Assembly (NCBI RefSeq): GCF_000684975.1
Contig: NZ_BAXZ01000015.1
Location: 62,001-126,000, forward strand
DNA: 64,000 nucleotides
Origin: Paraburkholderia acidipaludis NBRC 101816
Lineage (GTDB): Bacteria > Pseudomonadota > Gammaproteobacteria > Burkholderiales > Burkholderiaceae
Reading direction: 5' to 3'
Position 1 is the first letter of the stretch. Each line of letters starts with the position of its first letter. The notes under the pieces were generated by a model that did no database searches, was not told the DNA's origin, and saw only the letters and a list, made by a program, of their open reading frames with translations. A program made the position numbers and the translations under genes. Below are positions 1 to 8,148 of the stretch, one piece after another.

Positions 1-447
1 CGCCGCTTCGGCGAACGGCGCCTCGCGCAGCAGTTCGTGATTGCGCGCGAGCGCCGCGTGAATTTCGTCGTAGACGCGCGTGGCGAGCGACTCGGACGCT
101 ACGCCCTTGCTGCGCCGCCCCGCGCCCTTCGTGCCGGCACCGTCCGCCGCGCCCGCGTACCCCGCGGCCGCACCGCGCAGGAAGCGCTCGCCCACCGCCG
201 CGGCCTGCGCGAGACGCAGCTTCAGCTCGCGCACGTCCGCGCAGCCTACGGCCTTGGCAAAGCGCGTGACCGAGGCGATGCTCACGCCGGCGCGCTGCGC
301 AAGCTCGCCGATGCTCGCACGCGCGGCGCTCGCCAGATCGTCGAGAATCAGCGCGGCGACTTCGCGTTCGGCCGGCCGCAACTCGGGCACACGCCCTGCG
401 ATGCGTGTCACGATATCGAAACGGCCGGATTCGGTAGCGGAATTCAT
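1..447 (-). CDS. RpiR/MurR-family transcriptional regulator (N-terminal part, cut by window edge)
   Basis: The reading frame opens at an ATG (447-445) and runs off the left edge, giving 149 residues. The visible part is the N-terminal helix-turn-helix (HTH_6) domain of RpiR regulators: a helical segment with LRPAEREVAALI, then ASIGELAQRAGVSIASVTRFAKAVG at about residues 45-69, which is the family's recognition helix pattern. The SIS domain that binds a phosphosugar or other metabolite would lie beyond the window. An Ala/Gly-rich linker follows at about residues 85-110. It is divergent from the PLP-dependent deaminase gene at 554, and the intergenic region holds a perfect palindrome (484-503), so it probably controls that gene and itself. 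Family assignment is firm; ligand and target are inference. Confidence 0.85.
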   Translation of the reverse strand, partial: MNSATESGRFDIVTRIAGRVPELRPAEREVAALILDDLASAARASIGELAQRAGVSIASVTRFAKAVGCADVRELKLRLAQAAAVGERFLRGAAAGYAGAADGAGTKGAGRRSKGVASESLATRVYDEIHAALARNHELLREAPFAEAA

Positions 448-483
448 CGAACGGACGCTGTTAATAAATAACATTCACGCGGA

Positions 484-503
484 GATGGTACTTGTGTACC
501 ATC
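484..503. promoter_or_regulatory. Perfect palindrome in divergent rpiR/deaminase promoter region (candidate operator)
   Basis: GATGGTAC-TTGT-GTACCATC is a perfect 8-bp inverted repeat with a 4-bp spacer. It lies 36 bp from the regulator's start codon and about 50 bp before the deaminase start. The position between a regulator and a divergent enzyme gene suggests an RpiR operator; binding is not shown by the sequence. Confidence 0.5.
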
Positions 504-553
504 GTGCGGTCAATGCCAAACCGTCTGCCAGAAGTGCAATGGAGCGAATGGAA

Positions 554-1846
554 ATGAAAGTTACAAACTATCAGGGCGCGACGATCGATCCGAACAGCAA
601 GGGTCTCGGCAACGTGCCGGGCACGAGCATCCAGCTCGTCGACGCCGCGCGCCTCGAATGGAATCTGCTGGACGAGGACGTGAGCCTGCCCGCCGCCGTG
701 CTCTATGCGGACCGCGTCGAGCACAACCTGAAGTGGATGCAGGATTTCGTCACGCGCTACGGCGTGAAGCTCGCGCCGCACGGCAAGACGACCATGGCGC
801 CGCAGCTCTTTCGCCGCCAGATCGAGACCGGCGCGTGGGGCATCACGCTCGCCACGGCGCACCAGACGCGCGCCGCCTATCGCGGCGGCATTGCGCGCGT
901 GCTGATGGCGAACCAGCTGGTCGGCCGCCACAACATGACGATGATCGCCGAGCTGCTGACCGATCCCGATTTCGAATTCTTCTGCCTCGTCGATTCGGTG
1001 CAGGGCGCCGAGCAACTGGGCGAATTCTTCCGCGCGGCGCGCCGCACGCTGCAAGTGCTGCTGGAGCTCGGCGTGCCGCGCGGCCGCACGGGCGTGCGCG
1101 ACACCGATACGCGCCGCGCGGTGGTCGAGGCGATCGGGCGCTATCCCGATTCGCTCAAGCTCGCGGGCGTCGAAATCTACGAGGGCATCCTCAAGGAAGA
1201 GAGCGAGGTGCGCACGTTCCTGCGCGACGCCATCAACGTGACGAAAGAGCTGGCCGCGCAAGGCCGCTTCGCGCGCACGCCCGCGCTGCTCTCGGGCGCG
1301 GGGTCGGCCTGGTATGACGTGGTCGCGGAGGAGTTCGCGCCGGCGTCGGAGGCCGGCGTGATCGACGTCGTGCTGCGGCCCGGCTGCTACGTAACGCACG
1401 ACGTGGGCGTCTACAAGCAGGCGCAATCGCAGATCCTCACGCGCAATCCGGTGGCGCGCCAGATGGGCGAGGCACTGCTGCCCGCGTTGCAGCTCTGGGC
1501 CTACGTGCAGTCGATTCCGGAGCCGGGGCGCGCGATCATCGGCTTCGGCAAGCGCGACGCGGCATTCGATTCAGGTTTTCCGGAGCCGTCGCGCCACTAC
1601 CGGCCTTCGCGCGATCGCGCAAAGGGGGCGCCGCCGCGCGAAATCGCGGCGAGCGAGGGCTGGGAAGTGTTCCAGATGATGGATCAGCACGCCTACCTGC
1701 AGATTCCGGCCGGCGCCGATATCGAGGTGGGCGACATGATCGCCTTCGACATCTCGCACCCGTGCCTCACGTTCGACAAATGGCGCCAGGTGCTGCTGGT
1801 CGATCCGTCGTATCGCGTGACGGAAGTGATCGAGACGTTCTTCTGA
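554..1846 (+). CDS. D-serine deaminase-like PLP-dependent amino acid deaminase (fold type III)
   Basis: The product has 430 residues. The N-terminal half is an alanine-racemase-type barrel with the motif KLAPHGKTTMAP, whose lysine (about residue 78) is the expected PLP Schiff-base residue. The C-terminal beta domain carries HPCLTFDKW with His402 and Cys404, matching the zinc-binding His-x-Cys of D-serine dehydratase/D-threonine aldolase-like enzymes (DSD1 family). The likely reaction is deamination of a D-hydroxy amino acid or related amino acid in the cytoplasm. Starts at 539 and 548 are in frame; 554 is preferred because GGAG at 541-544 sits at a suitable distance. The divergent RpiR regulator suggests substrate-induced catabolism. 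Exact substrate is uncertain. Confidence 0.8.
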   Translation: MKVTNYQGATIDPNSKGLGNVPGTSIQLVDAARLEWNLLDEDVSLPAAVLYADRVEHNLKWMQDFVTRYGVKLAPHGKTTMAPQLFRRQIETGAWGITLATAHQTRAAYRGGIARVLMANQLVGRHNMTMIAELLTDPDFEFFCLVDSVQGAEQLGEFFRAARRTLQVLLELGVPRGRTGVRDTDTRRAVVEAIGRYPDSLKLAGVEIYEGILKEESEVRTFLRDAINVTKELAAQGRFARTPALLSGAGSAWYDVVAEEFAPASEAGVIDVVLRPGCYVTHDVGVYKQAQSQILTRNPVARQMGEALLPALQLWAYVQSIPEPGRAIIGFGKRDAAFDSGFPEPSRHYRPSRDRAKGAPPREIAASEGWEVFQMMDQHAYLQIPAGADIEVGDMIAFDISHPCLTFDKWRQVLLVDPSYRVTEVIETFF

Positions 1847-1878
1847 GCCGAGGGAAACTCAGGGGAGCGCACGGGCGC

Positions 1879-2340
1879 TCAGGCGCCGCTGCTCTCCCCG
1901 GCTGCGGCCTGTGCGGCGCACGCCTCGCCGATGCGCGCTTCCATCATGCGCAGCGCGCCCGAGAGCGCGGCGAGCGCGTCGTCGGGCAGGGACATCGTCA
2001 GGTTCAGGAATGCATTGCGGCGCGGCAGGCTTGCCTCCGTGGCCGCGCGGCCCGCTTCGGTAAGCTTGACGTTCGTGATGCGGTTGTCGCGCGGGTCGGC
2101 GCTGCGCTCGATCCAGCCCAGCGACTCCAGCGCCTTCAATTGCCGCGTGAGCGCGCCCGGATCCACGCGCAGGCGCTCGACCAGACGCTTCTGCGACGAC
2201 TCGCCGTTCTGTTCGTAGAGCGCCAGCAGAATGCGCCAGCGCGGCAGCGGATGACCCACCTGGGTCTCGAACGCGGCCATGAACGTGCGATAAGTCCGTC
2301 CGAACTGCTGGACGATGGCAATGCGATCGTGTGTATCCAT
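1879..2340 (-). CDS. MarR-family transcriptional regulator
   Basis: This is a 153-residue winged-helix protein. Residues about 45-100 show the MarR core: LALYEQNGESSQKRLVERL, then DPGALTRQLKALESLGWIERSADPRDNR, the recognition helix and beta-wing with the family's DPRDNR motif. It lies 35 bp downstream of, and on the same strand as, a DHA2-type drug efflux gene, the usual arrangement for a repressor encoded with the pump it controls. The intergenic region upstream of the efflux gene (3990-4009) carries three TTGAC half-sites in alternating orientation, a plausible operator. Ligands are unknown. Confidence 0.88.
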   Translation of the reverse strand: MDTHDRIAIVQQFGRTYRTFMAAFETQVGHPLPRWRILLALYEQNGESSQKRLVERLRVDPGALTRQLKALESLGWIERSADPRDNRITNVKLTEAGRAATEASLPRRNAFLNLTMSLPDDALAALSGALRMMEARIGEACAAQAAAGESSGA

Positions 2341-2375
2341 GTCGTGTTTCGAATGAGAGCCCGGCCGTGTCAGTG

Positions 2376-3971
2376 TCAGTCCGCGTGGACAACGGGCTCG
2401 ACCTTGCGGTGCAGCTTGATGGGCGGCACGCGGCGAGTCTGCCAGATCGACACCACCGCAATCGCCGCCGCCATGGCAATGCCCAGATGAATGGCGCCGA
2501 CCAGCGCCTCGCGGGCGGCCTCCAGCAGCGCCGCCCCGTTGTGCCCCGCGTGCGCGAGGTCGCCTAGCAGCGTGGCCTGCGCGTCGCGGTTGATGAGGAT
2601 CTGCGGGTCGGCCAGCTGCGGCAGCCAGTGCATGGCGTGATCGGCGTCGAGCGCGCTGCGCACGCCGCTCGCATAGAGATGCGTGACGAGGGTTCCGGTC
2701 AGCGCCGTGCCGATCATCCCGCCTATCATCCGCAGCGACTGCAGCAGCGCCGTGGCGATGCCCAGGTGCTCGCGGCCCGCCGTCTGCTGCGCGAACACGG
2801 TGAGATTGGGCATCACGAAACCGAGCCCGAGACCGCCGACGATCATGAGCGTCATCAGGAGCGAGCGCGGCGTGCCGCGCGTGGCGACGACCACGGCGAA
2901 GCAGGCCGCCGCGATCATCGCGAAGCCGATGTAGAGCATGAGATTCGGATTGCGGATGCGCGAAACGATGCGCCCGTTGGCGATGCTGCCGATCGTGATG
3001 AAGACGACGAGCGGCGTGATGACGACGCCCGCCTCCTTCGGCGACATGCCGAAGCCGCCCTGGAACAGCAGCGGCGCGTAGAAAAGCAGCGAGAACATCG
3101 TGAAGCCGCCGAGCACCGCCAGCGTGAAGAGCGCATTGAGACTCGGATTGCGGAACATGTCCACGGGCAGAATGGCCTGCGGGCAGCGCAGTTCCCAGCG
3201 CCACAGCGCCCAAGCGGCCCCAACGGCCACGACGAGGAGCGCCACGGAGAACACCCCCACGCCGTGCTTCGGCAGCATTTCGACGAAGAGCTGGAGGCTG
3301 CCGAGCGCAATCGCAATGAGGAGCGCGCCGGGCCAGTCGAGCCGCATGCGCGCCTCGTGCGCCACCTGGCGCAAATGCGGCAGATAGCGCCAGACGAAGA
3401 AGAGCGAAAGGAGCCCCACCGGCAGATTCACGTAAAAGACGGAACGCCAGCCGTAGTACTGCGTGAGAAACCCGCCGAGCGACGGGCCAACGGCGTTGGC
3501 GATGCCGAACGCGGAGCTCATGAGCACCTGCCAGCGCAGCCTCACGACCGAATCGGGAAAGAGATCGGGAATGCAGGCAAAGGCGGTGCCGACCAGCATG
3601 CCGCCGCCGATGCCCTGCAGGCCGCGCGCGAGGACGAGGAACAGCATGCTGTTGGCCGCGCCGCAGAGCACGGAGGCGCCGGTGAAGACGACGATGGAGG
3701 CGATCACGAACGGCTTGCGCCCGTAATAATCGCCGAGCCGGCCAAAAATGGGGACGGTGATGACCGAAGTCAGCAGATAGGACGTGGCCACCCACGCGTA
3801 AAGCTCGAATCCGCGCAATTCGGCCACGATGGTCGGCAAGGCGGTGCCGACGACCGTCTGATCGAGCGCGACCAGCATGGTCACGAAGGAAACGCCGAGC
3901 ATTGCCAGCAGCGATTCCCGGAACGGCAGTACCTGCCCGCTTGAGTGGTGGGCGGCGGTATGAACAGCCAT
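2376..3971 (-). CDS. MFS transporter, DHA2 (EmrB/QacA-like) drug:proton antiporter
   Basis: The product has 531 residues and about 14 membrane segments, the DHA2 architecture. Motif C-like and DHA2 signatures are visible: LDQTVVGTALPTI in the first helix, and GRLGDYYGRKPFV, the cytoplasmic motif A after helix 2. There is no large soluble insertion. It acts in the inner membrane as a proton-coupled exporter of drugs or other toxic compounds, in EmrB-type systems often with an EmrA adaptor; no adaptor gene is present here. An in-frame TTG at 4001 would add 10 residues, but the ATG at 3971 is preferred. It forms an operon with the MarR gene downstream. Substrate unknown. Confidence 0.87.
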   Translation of the reverse strand: MAVHTAAHHSSGQVLPFRESLLAMLGVSFVTMLVALDQTVVGTALPTIVAELRGFELYAWVATSYLLTSVITVPIFGRLGDYYGRKPFVIASIVVFTGASVLCGAANSMLFLVLARGLQGIGGGMLVGTAFACIPDLFPDSVVRLRWQVLMSSAFGIANAVGPSLGGFLTQYYGWRSVFYVNLPVGLLSLFFVWRYLPHLRQVAHEARMRLDWPGALLIAIALGSLQLFVEMLPKHGVGVFSVALLVVAVGAAWALWRWELRCPQAILPVDMFRNPSLNALFTLAVLGGFTMFSLLFYAPLLFQGGFGMSPKEAGVVITPLVVFITIGSIANGRIVSRIRNPNLMLYIGFAMIAAACFAVVVATRGTPRSLLMTLMIVGGLGLGFVMPNLTVFAQQTAGREHLGIATALLQSLRMIGGMIGTALTGTLVTHLYASGVRSALDADHAMHWLPQLADPQILINRDAQATLLGDLAHAGHNGAALLEAAREALVGAIHLGIAMAAAIAVVSIWQTRRVPPIKLHRKVEPVVHAD

Positions 3972-3989
3972 TTTTTGATCCCGCAACGG

Positions 3990-4009
3990 TTGACGCGTCA
4001 AATATTGAC
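3990..4009. promoter_or_regulatory. Alternating TTGAC/GTCAA half-sites (candidate MarR operator)
   Basis: The 20-bp stretch reads TTGAC-GC-GTCAA-ATA-TTGAC. It contains two overlapping perfect inverted repeats: TTGACGCGTCAA (3990-4001) and GTCAA-ATA-TTGAC (3997-4009). It lies 18 bp upstream of the efflux pump start and about 60 bp from the divergent EcsC gene. MarR repressors bind such near-palindromes beside the promoter they control; the assignment is inference. Confidence 0.5.
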
Positions 4010-4067
4010 CATCATAGCACGGCGCAATCCTCTAAACTGGGCGAACGCCACTCTCGCCGGGAGATTT

Positions 4068-4937
4068 ATGGGGCCACAGTCCGACACCGCCGCCAGCCTC
4101 GCTGGCCTCGCCGGAACGCTGTCCGAAGCCGATCTGGCAGCGCTGCGCCGTGCGAAACACCAGCTCGAGAGTCCGCCGCTCGGCATGAAGCTCGCGGCCA
4201 TTGTCGGCGCACCGATCGAGAAGATGATCGCGCGGCTGCCGACGCTCGCCGGCGACAAGGTCAACGAAGCCACTCAGGCCGCGCTGCGCAAGTGCCTGCA
4301 GATCGCGCTCAAGACGCTCGGCAAAGGGGGCAATGGCCTGGCCGGCGAACCCGGCGCGCCGGCCGCGAGGCCCAGCAACCTGCTGCACAAGTTCGCCGTC
4401 GCCACGACCGGCGCGGCCGGCGGCGCGTTCGGTCTGTTCGCGCTGCCGGTGGAATTGCCCGTGACGACCACGCTGATGTTCCGCTCGATCTGCGACATCG
4501 CGCGCAGCGAGGGCGAGGATCTCGCCCACCCCGACACGCAGTTGCAATGCCTGACGGTATTCGGCATGGGAGGCCGCTCGGCGGCCGACGACGAAGCCGA
4601 CCTCGGCTATTTCGTCGTGCGCGGCGCGCTAGCGCAGGCGGTGTCGAAGGCGTCCTCGGAGATGGCGACGAAGGGCTTCGCCGCGCATGGTTCGACGGCT
4701 TTGCTCAAGCTCATGCAGACCATCGCGACGCGCTTCTCCGTGCAGGTCAGCGAGCAGGTCGCCGCCAAGTCGATTCCGGCGATCGGCGCCGTGCTGGGCG
4801 CGATGGTCAACACAGTGTTCATCGATCACTTCCAGCACGTCGCCCACGGCCACTTCGCCATCCGGCGGCTCGAGCGGCGCTACGGCGAAGCCGCCGTGCA
4901 GGCCGCCTACGACGCGATCGAAGTCTCGCTCGACTGA
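4068..4937 (+). CDS. EcsC family protein
   Basis: The product has 289 residues. The family-typical layout is a helical N-terminal third, a central small-residue-rich hydrophobic stretch (HKFAVATTGAAGGAFGLFAL, about residues 105-124) that probably contacts the membrane, a conserved TTLMFRSICDIARSEGEDL segment, and a C-terminal region with GAVLGAMVNTVFIDHF. EcsC proteins are linked to membrane or secretion functions in Bacillus, but the biochemical role is unknown. The start at 4068 has GGGAG close upstream (4059-4063). Its last 31 bp overlap the convergent hydrolase gene on the opposite strand. Confidence 0.78.
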   Translation: MGPQSDTAASLAGLAGTLSEADLAALRRAKHQLESPPLGMKLAAIVGAPIEKMIARLPTLAGDKVNEATQAALRKCLQIALKTLGKGGNGLAGEPGAPAARPSNLLHKFAVATTGAAGGAFGLFALPVELPVTTTLMFRSICDIARSEGEDLAHPDTQLQCLTVFGMGGRSAADDEADLGYFVVRGALAQAVSKASSEMATKGFAAHGSTALLKLMQTIATRFSVQVSEQVAAKSIPAIGAVLGAMVNTVFIDHFQHVAHGHFAIRRLERRYGEAAVQAAYDAIEVSLD

Positions 4938-5872
4938 GGTCCGCGCGGGCCGGCCGTGCCGGTGCCCGTGACGCGGCGCACGAAACGCGCAGTGTCGTCG
5001 AGCGCACGGCGCGCCTCCGGCACGAACGGCGCATAGATGGGCCAAACGTGCGGCTGGCCGCGGGCGACCTCGCATTCGACTGCAACGCCGGCGGCCCGCG
5101 CATGGTCGGCTACGCGCAGCGTATCGTCGAGCAGCGTTTCCGTGCTGCCCGCCAGCAGGAAGAGCGGCGGCAGGCCGCGCAGATCGGCATAGACCGGCGA
5201 CGCATACGGATGCGTCGCGCTCGCTGCCCCAAGATAGAGCGGCGCGACGCGCGCGAACACGTCGCCGCAGAACATCGGATCGCGTCTGTCGTTGCCGCGA
5301 AATGAAGCGCCGGTCGTTGCCAGGTCAGTCCACGGCGAATAGAGCACCGCGCCGGCCGGCAAAGGATCGCCCGCATCGCGCAGCGCAACGAGCGTTGCGA
5401 GCGCGAGCCCGCCGCCCGCCGAATCCCCCGCAATCACGATCGATGCCGCTGGGCGTCCCGCCGCCAGCAACTGGCGATACGCGGCGAGCGCATCGTCGAT
5501 TGCGGCGGGAAAGGGGTGTTCGGGAGCGAGGCGATAGTCGAGCGAGAACACGTCGGCTTCGGCGCGCGGCGCGAGGCCGAAGGTGATCGAGCGATGCGTT
5601 TGCGGCGAGCAGAAGTAGTAACCGCCGCCATGCAGATAGAGGATCGTGCGCGCTTCACGGCGCCCGTCCGCCTCGTGCACGAGCCACTCGCCGCGCAAAG
5701 GCGCGTCGCTGGCGGCGTATTGCTCACGCAGCTGAAAACCGGTGGGCGGCTGTGGCGACCACACCCGCTTCGCGGTATTCGCCCGCACGCGAGCGACATC
5801 GATCGGCTCGCGCGTGGCGGGCAGAAAGCGGCGCCGCAGATACCAGCACACCAGCCGGCTCTGCCAGCTCAT
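4907..5872 (-). CDS. Alpha/beta hydrolase, hormone-sensitive-lipase (acetyl esterase) family
   Basis: The 321-residue product has the HSL-family signature LYLHGGGYYFCSPQTHR (oxyanion-hole HGGG) and nucleophile elbow GDSAGGGLA. Further motifs are DYRLAPEHPFPAA after the HGGG block and catalytic Asp/His candidates in LLAGSTETLLDD and GQPHVWPIY near the C-terminus. It probably hydrolyses short-chain carboxyl esters in the cytoplasm; no signal peptide is evident. A TTG codon directly precedes the chosen ATG. It is convergent with the EcsC gene and overlaps it by 31 bp, and follows the CHRD gene on the same strand after 43 bp. Natural substrate unknown. Confidence 0.85.
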   Translation of the reverse strand: MSWQSRLVCWYLRRRFLPATREPIDVARVRANTAKRVWSPQPPTGFQLREQYAASDAPLRGEWLVHEADGRREARTILYLHGGGYYFCSPQTHRSITFGLAPRAEADVFSLDYRLAPEHPFPAAIDDALAAYRQLLAAGRPAASIVIAGDSAGGGLALATLVALRDAGDPLPAGAVLYSPWTDLATTGASFRGNDRRDPMFCGDVFARVAPLYLGAASATHPYASPVYADLRGLPPLFLLAGSTETLLDDTLRVADHARAAGVAVECEVARGQPHVWPIYAPFVPEARRALDDTARFVRRVTGTGTAGPRGPQSSETSIAS

Positions 5873-5915
5873 CAACCGGCCCCCACGGGCAGCCCCTGCG
5901 CGCAGGCGCGCGTCG

Positions 5916-6350
5916 TCAATTCGACGGCAGCACCTGGCCGCGAATCTCCCCGGACGGATTCTGCTCGGTATGAATATTGAAGTACCACTGACCCGCCATG
6001 AGATCGGCAGCCTGCTTGTCGTCCAGCTGCGCCGATCCCTTCATCGGGCTTGCCAGGTCGGACTTCGCGATCGGCACCTGCACCTTCGCGTTCTGCCCGA
6101 CAGGCGCGGGGCCGTGGAAGTGAGCAGCCGTCACGGGACCTGACAGGTCGGCGTAAGTCACCGTCCATTGCAGCTGCTTCGACGACGTGTCGAACGTGGC
6201 GTCGAGCTTGCCATGGCCGTGGCTCACGCGCGGCGGGACTTCGCTGGACGGCTGGAGATTGGCCTTGAGGGCGACGGTATCGGCAAAGGCGGCACTTGAG
6301 GCGAGGACACACAGGGCGAGAGCGAACTGCAGCGGACGAAGTGCAATCAT
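5916..6350 (-). CDS. CHRD-domain exported protein
   Basis: The product has 144 residues. A signal peptide (LQFALALCVLASSAAFA, cleavage near residue 23) is followed by a single CHRD domain: VPPRVSHGHGKLDATFD, VTAAHFHGPAPVGQNA, then WYFNIHTEQNPSGEIRGQV at the end. CHRD domains occur in chordin and in many bacterial secreted proteins, where a metal-binding or structural role is suspected because of the conserved His pairs (HFHG, NIHT). It is predicted to be periplasmic or secreted. Function is not known. The start is an ATG with GGAGAA upstream. Confidence 0.85.
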   Translation of the reverse strand: MIALRPLQFALALCVLASSAAFADTVALKANLQPSSEVPPRVSHGHGKLDATFDTSSKQLQWTVTYADLSGPVTAAHFHGPAPVGQNAKVQVPIAKSDLASPMKGSAQLDDKQAADLMAGQWYFNIHTEQNPSGEIRGQVLPSN

Positions 6351-6469
6351 GGGAGTTCTCCGTTGTCATGGTACGTCGCGTCGACCATCCGAAGCGGCGC
6401 CCCCACATGCTAGAGCAAATTTTGCGATAGCGTCGGCTGTCTCCTCGCCAGGGACAAACGTGCGGAGCG

Positions 6470-6498
6470 AAAAAAAGAGCGCCGCAAGCGGCGCTCTT
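6470..6498 (-). terminator. Rho-independent terminator of the porin gene
   Basis: On the minus strand GAGCGCCGC and GCGGCGCTC form a stem (6477-6496) followed by a run of seven T (6476-6470). It lies about 30 bp past the porin stop codon. Confidence 0.85.
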
Positions 6499-6527
6499 CC
6501 ATGCTACGACGTGCTGCCCGGATCGCT

Positions 6528-7649
6528 TTAGAAGCGATGGCGGATACCCGTGGTAACGATGCCCTGGTTCTTGCTCGACGAGAAGTTGTTGTCGCTCTGG
6601 TAGCCAACCTGCGTGATGCCCGCGGCGTTCTGGCCGGCGCCCCACATGCCGACGCCTTCGAGATAGACGTCGGTACGCTTCGAGAGCGCGTAGTCCGCCT
6701 GCAGCGCGAACTGGTGCCAGTGCGCCGAATTGCTGCCGTTCGCATCGAGCATCGAGCCGTTTGCGTTCGTGTACGTATACATCGCGCCGATGCCGAGGGC
6801 CGGCGTCAGGTTGTAGTGGAAGTTGCCTTCGATGTTGTTGAAGCGCACCGAGCCGCTGACAGCGCCGTCGAGACGCGACTGCGTGAACACGACGCCACCG
6901 ATCATCGGACCGTAGGCATAGCTTGCGCCGAGGCCCCAGTTGCGTTGACGTTCGTCCGCGCCCATGGATGCGCCGAACGTGCTGACGAGGGGCGAGCCCT
7001 GCACCGAGCCGCCGGCGTTGCCGTCCACGCCGTTGATCTGCGTGTAGGCCACACCGAGGTGCAGGCCGGCGTACTGGTAGCTCATACCGGCGCTGTACGC
7101 GCGGTTGCTCGCAAAACCGCCGGCCTGGTTCGAGAACGAATAGAGACCGCCGAACTGGAAGCCGGAAAGATTCGGGCTCGCGTACTTGATCGAGTTGTTG
7201 AGCGAGAACGTGCCGTTGAGGTCGTCGTTGTCGATCAGGTGCGCCGTGTAGGTGCCGCCCCAGCTGCCGACGGCCGTCATCGGACCGACGTAGTCGATCA
7301 TCGAGTCGAACTGGCGACCGAGCGTGACCGTGCCGGAGTCTTTCTGCGTCAGGCCGACGAACGACTGGCGATTGAACAGGCCGCCGTTCTGCTGGCCGTT
7401 CATGACGTCGAAGCCGCTTTCGAGCGTGAAGACCGCGGCCAGGCCGCCGCCCAGATCCTCGGCGCCGCGCAGGCCCCAGCGGCTTGCATCGAGGTTGCCG
7501 CTCGTTCCCGCGAAATTGTTATGGCCGTTGACGTTGGTCGTGTAGGTGATGCCGGCATCGACGATACCGTACAGCGTCACGCTGCTTTGTGCGTACGACG
7601 CCGATGCGAATGCTGCGGCTGCGGCCGCGAAAACCAGTTTCTTCTTCAT
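6528..7649 (-). CDS. Outer membrane porin, Gram-negative general porin family
   Basis: The product has 373 residues. A signal peptide (KKKLVFAAAAAAFASASYA, cleavage before QSSVTLYG) precedes a 16-strand beta-barrel type sequence. Family signs are the N-terminal QSSVTLYGIVDAGITY, SRWGLRGAEDLGGGLAAVF early in the barrel, FVGLTQKDSGTVTLGRQF near the constriction loop, and a C-terminal strand ending in Phe (GIRHRF), the outer-membrane assembly signal. It would form trimers allowing diffusion of small hydrophilic solutes. The ATG at 7649 is chosen because AAAGGAAG precedes it; upstream in-frame sequence is not porin-like. Monocistronic, with its own terminator. Substrate preference cannot be read. 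Confidence 0.92.
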   Translation of the reverse strand: MKKKLVFAAAAAAFASASYAQSSVTLYGIVDAGITYTTNVNGHNNFAGTSGNLDASRWGLRGAEDLGGGLAAVFTLESGFDVMNGQQNGGLFNRQSFVGLTQKDSGTVTLGRQFDSMIDYVGPMTAVGSWGGTYTAHLIDNDDLNGTFSLNNSIKYASPNLSGFQFGGLYSFSNQAGGFASNRAYSAGMSYQYAGLHLGVAYTQINGVDGNAGGSVQGSPLVSTFGASMGADERQRNWGLGASYAYGPMIGGVVFTQSRLDGAVSGSVRFNNIEGNFHYNLTPALGIGAMYTYTNANGSMLDANGSNSAHWHQFALQADYALSKRTDVYLEGVGMWGAGQNAAGITQVGYQSDNNFSSSKNQGIVTTGIRHRF

Positions 7650-8148
7650 ATGCTTCCTTTGATGCTGAGCCCTTGGGTAAAACCGGATGTCGGCCCCGGC
7701 ACTCGCGCCGGCCTTGCCTCGTCCTTGCCGCGCCAGGACGGCGCCGCTTTGATTTGCATCCCGAAGTTTAGGCGGCAGCCTCCTCCGCGAGGCGCTACGC
7801 GTGGGGGCAAAAGCATTTTTGAATAAGTCGAATGCCCGCTGACAAAGCCGGTACTCGCTTGACACACAACGCTCCTGGACTATCTCGCTTTTTTGTCCAT
7901 CGCGCGGCATGCCGCCCTATCCCGTTAAAGCGTTGTCTCAAGCCAACACGAAAATTTCGAAATAAGCCATCGATTCGGACGAGTCCCATTCCTTGGCCAC
8001 GTCGCCTATCGGTACTATCTGGCACGAATCGCGCGAGCGTCTTGCGCAATCCGTCGTGTGCAATCTCTTTACCCCTTCGCCTCTTGACGCGCCGCCTGGC
8101 GCCGCGCGCATCAGAGCTTTCCATCCGATGTCGATCCGACCCAAGTCG
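7650..8148. other. Divergent intergenic region between porin and LysR genes
   Basis: These 499 bp hold no convincing gene. The porin promoter must lie here on the minus strand. A plus-strand TTGACA (7859-7864) with TATCTC 16 bp further (7881-7886) is a weak promoter candidate that would give the LysR mRNA a leader of about 250 nt. No operator repeat stands out. Confidence 0.4.

Noticed and set aside
1865..1880. GAGCGC/GCGCTC hairpin after the deaminase gene as a terminator
   Set aside because: No T run follows and it abuts the stop codon of the convergent MarR gene.
2628..3944. Long plus-strand frame opposite the MFS efflux gene
   Set aside because: Its His/Arg/Glu/Asp-rich translation is typical of an antisense shadow of a GC-rich membrane-protein gene.
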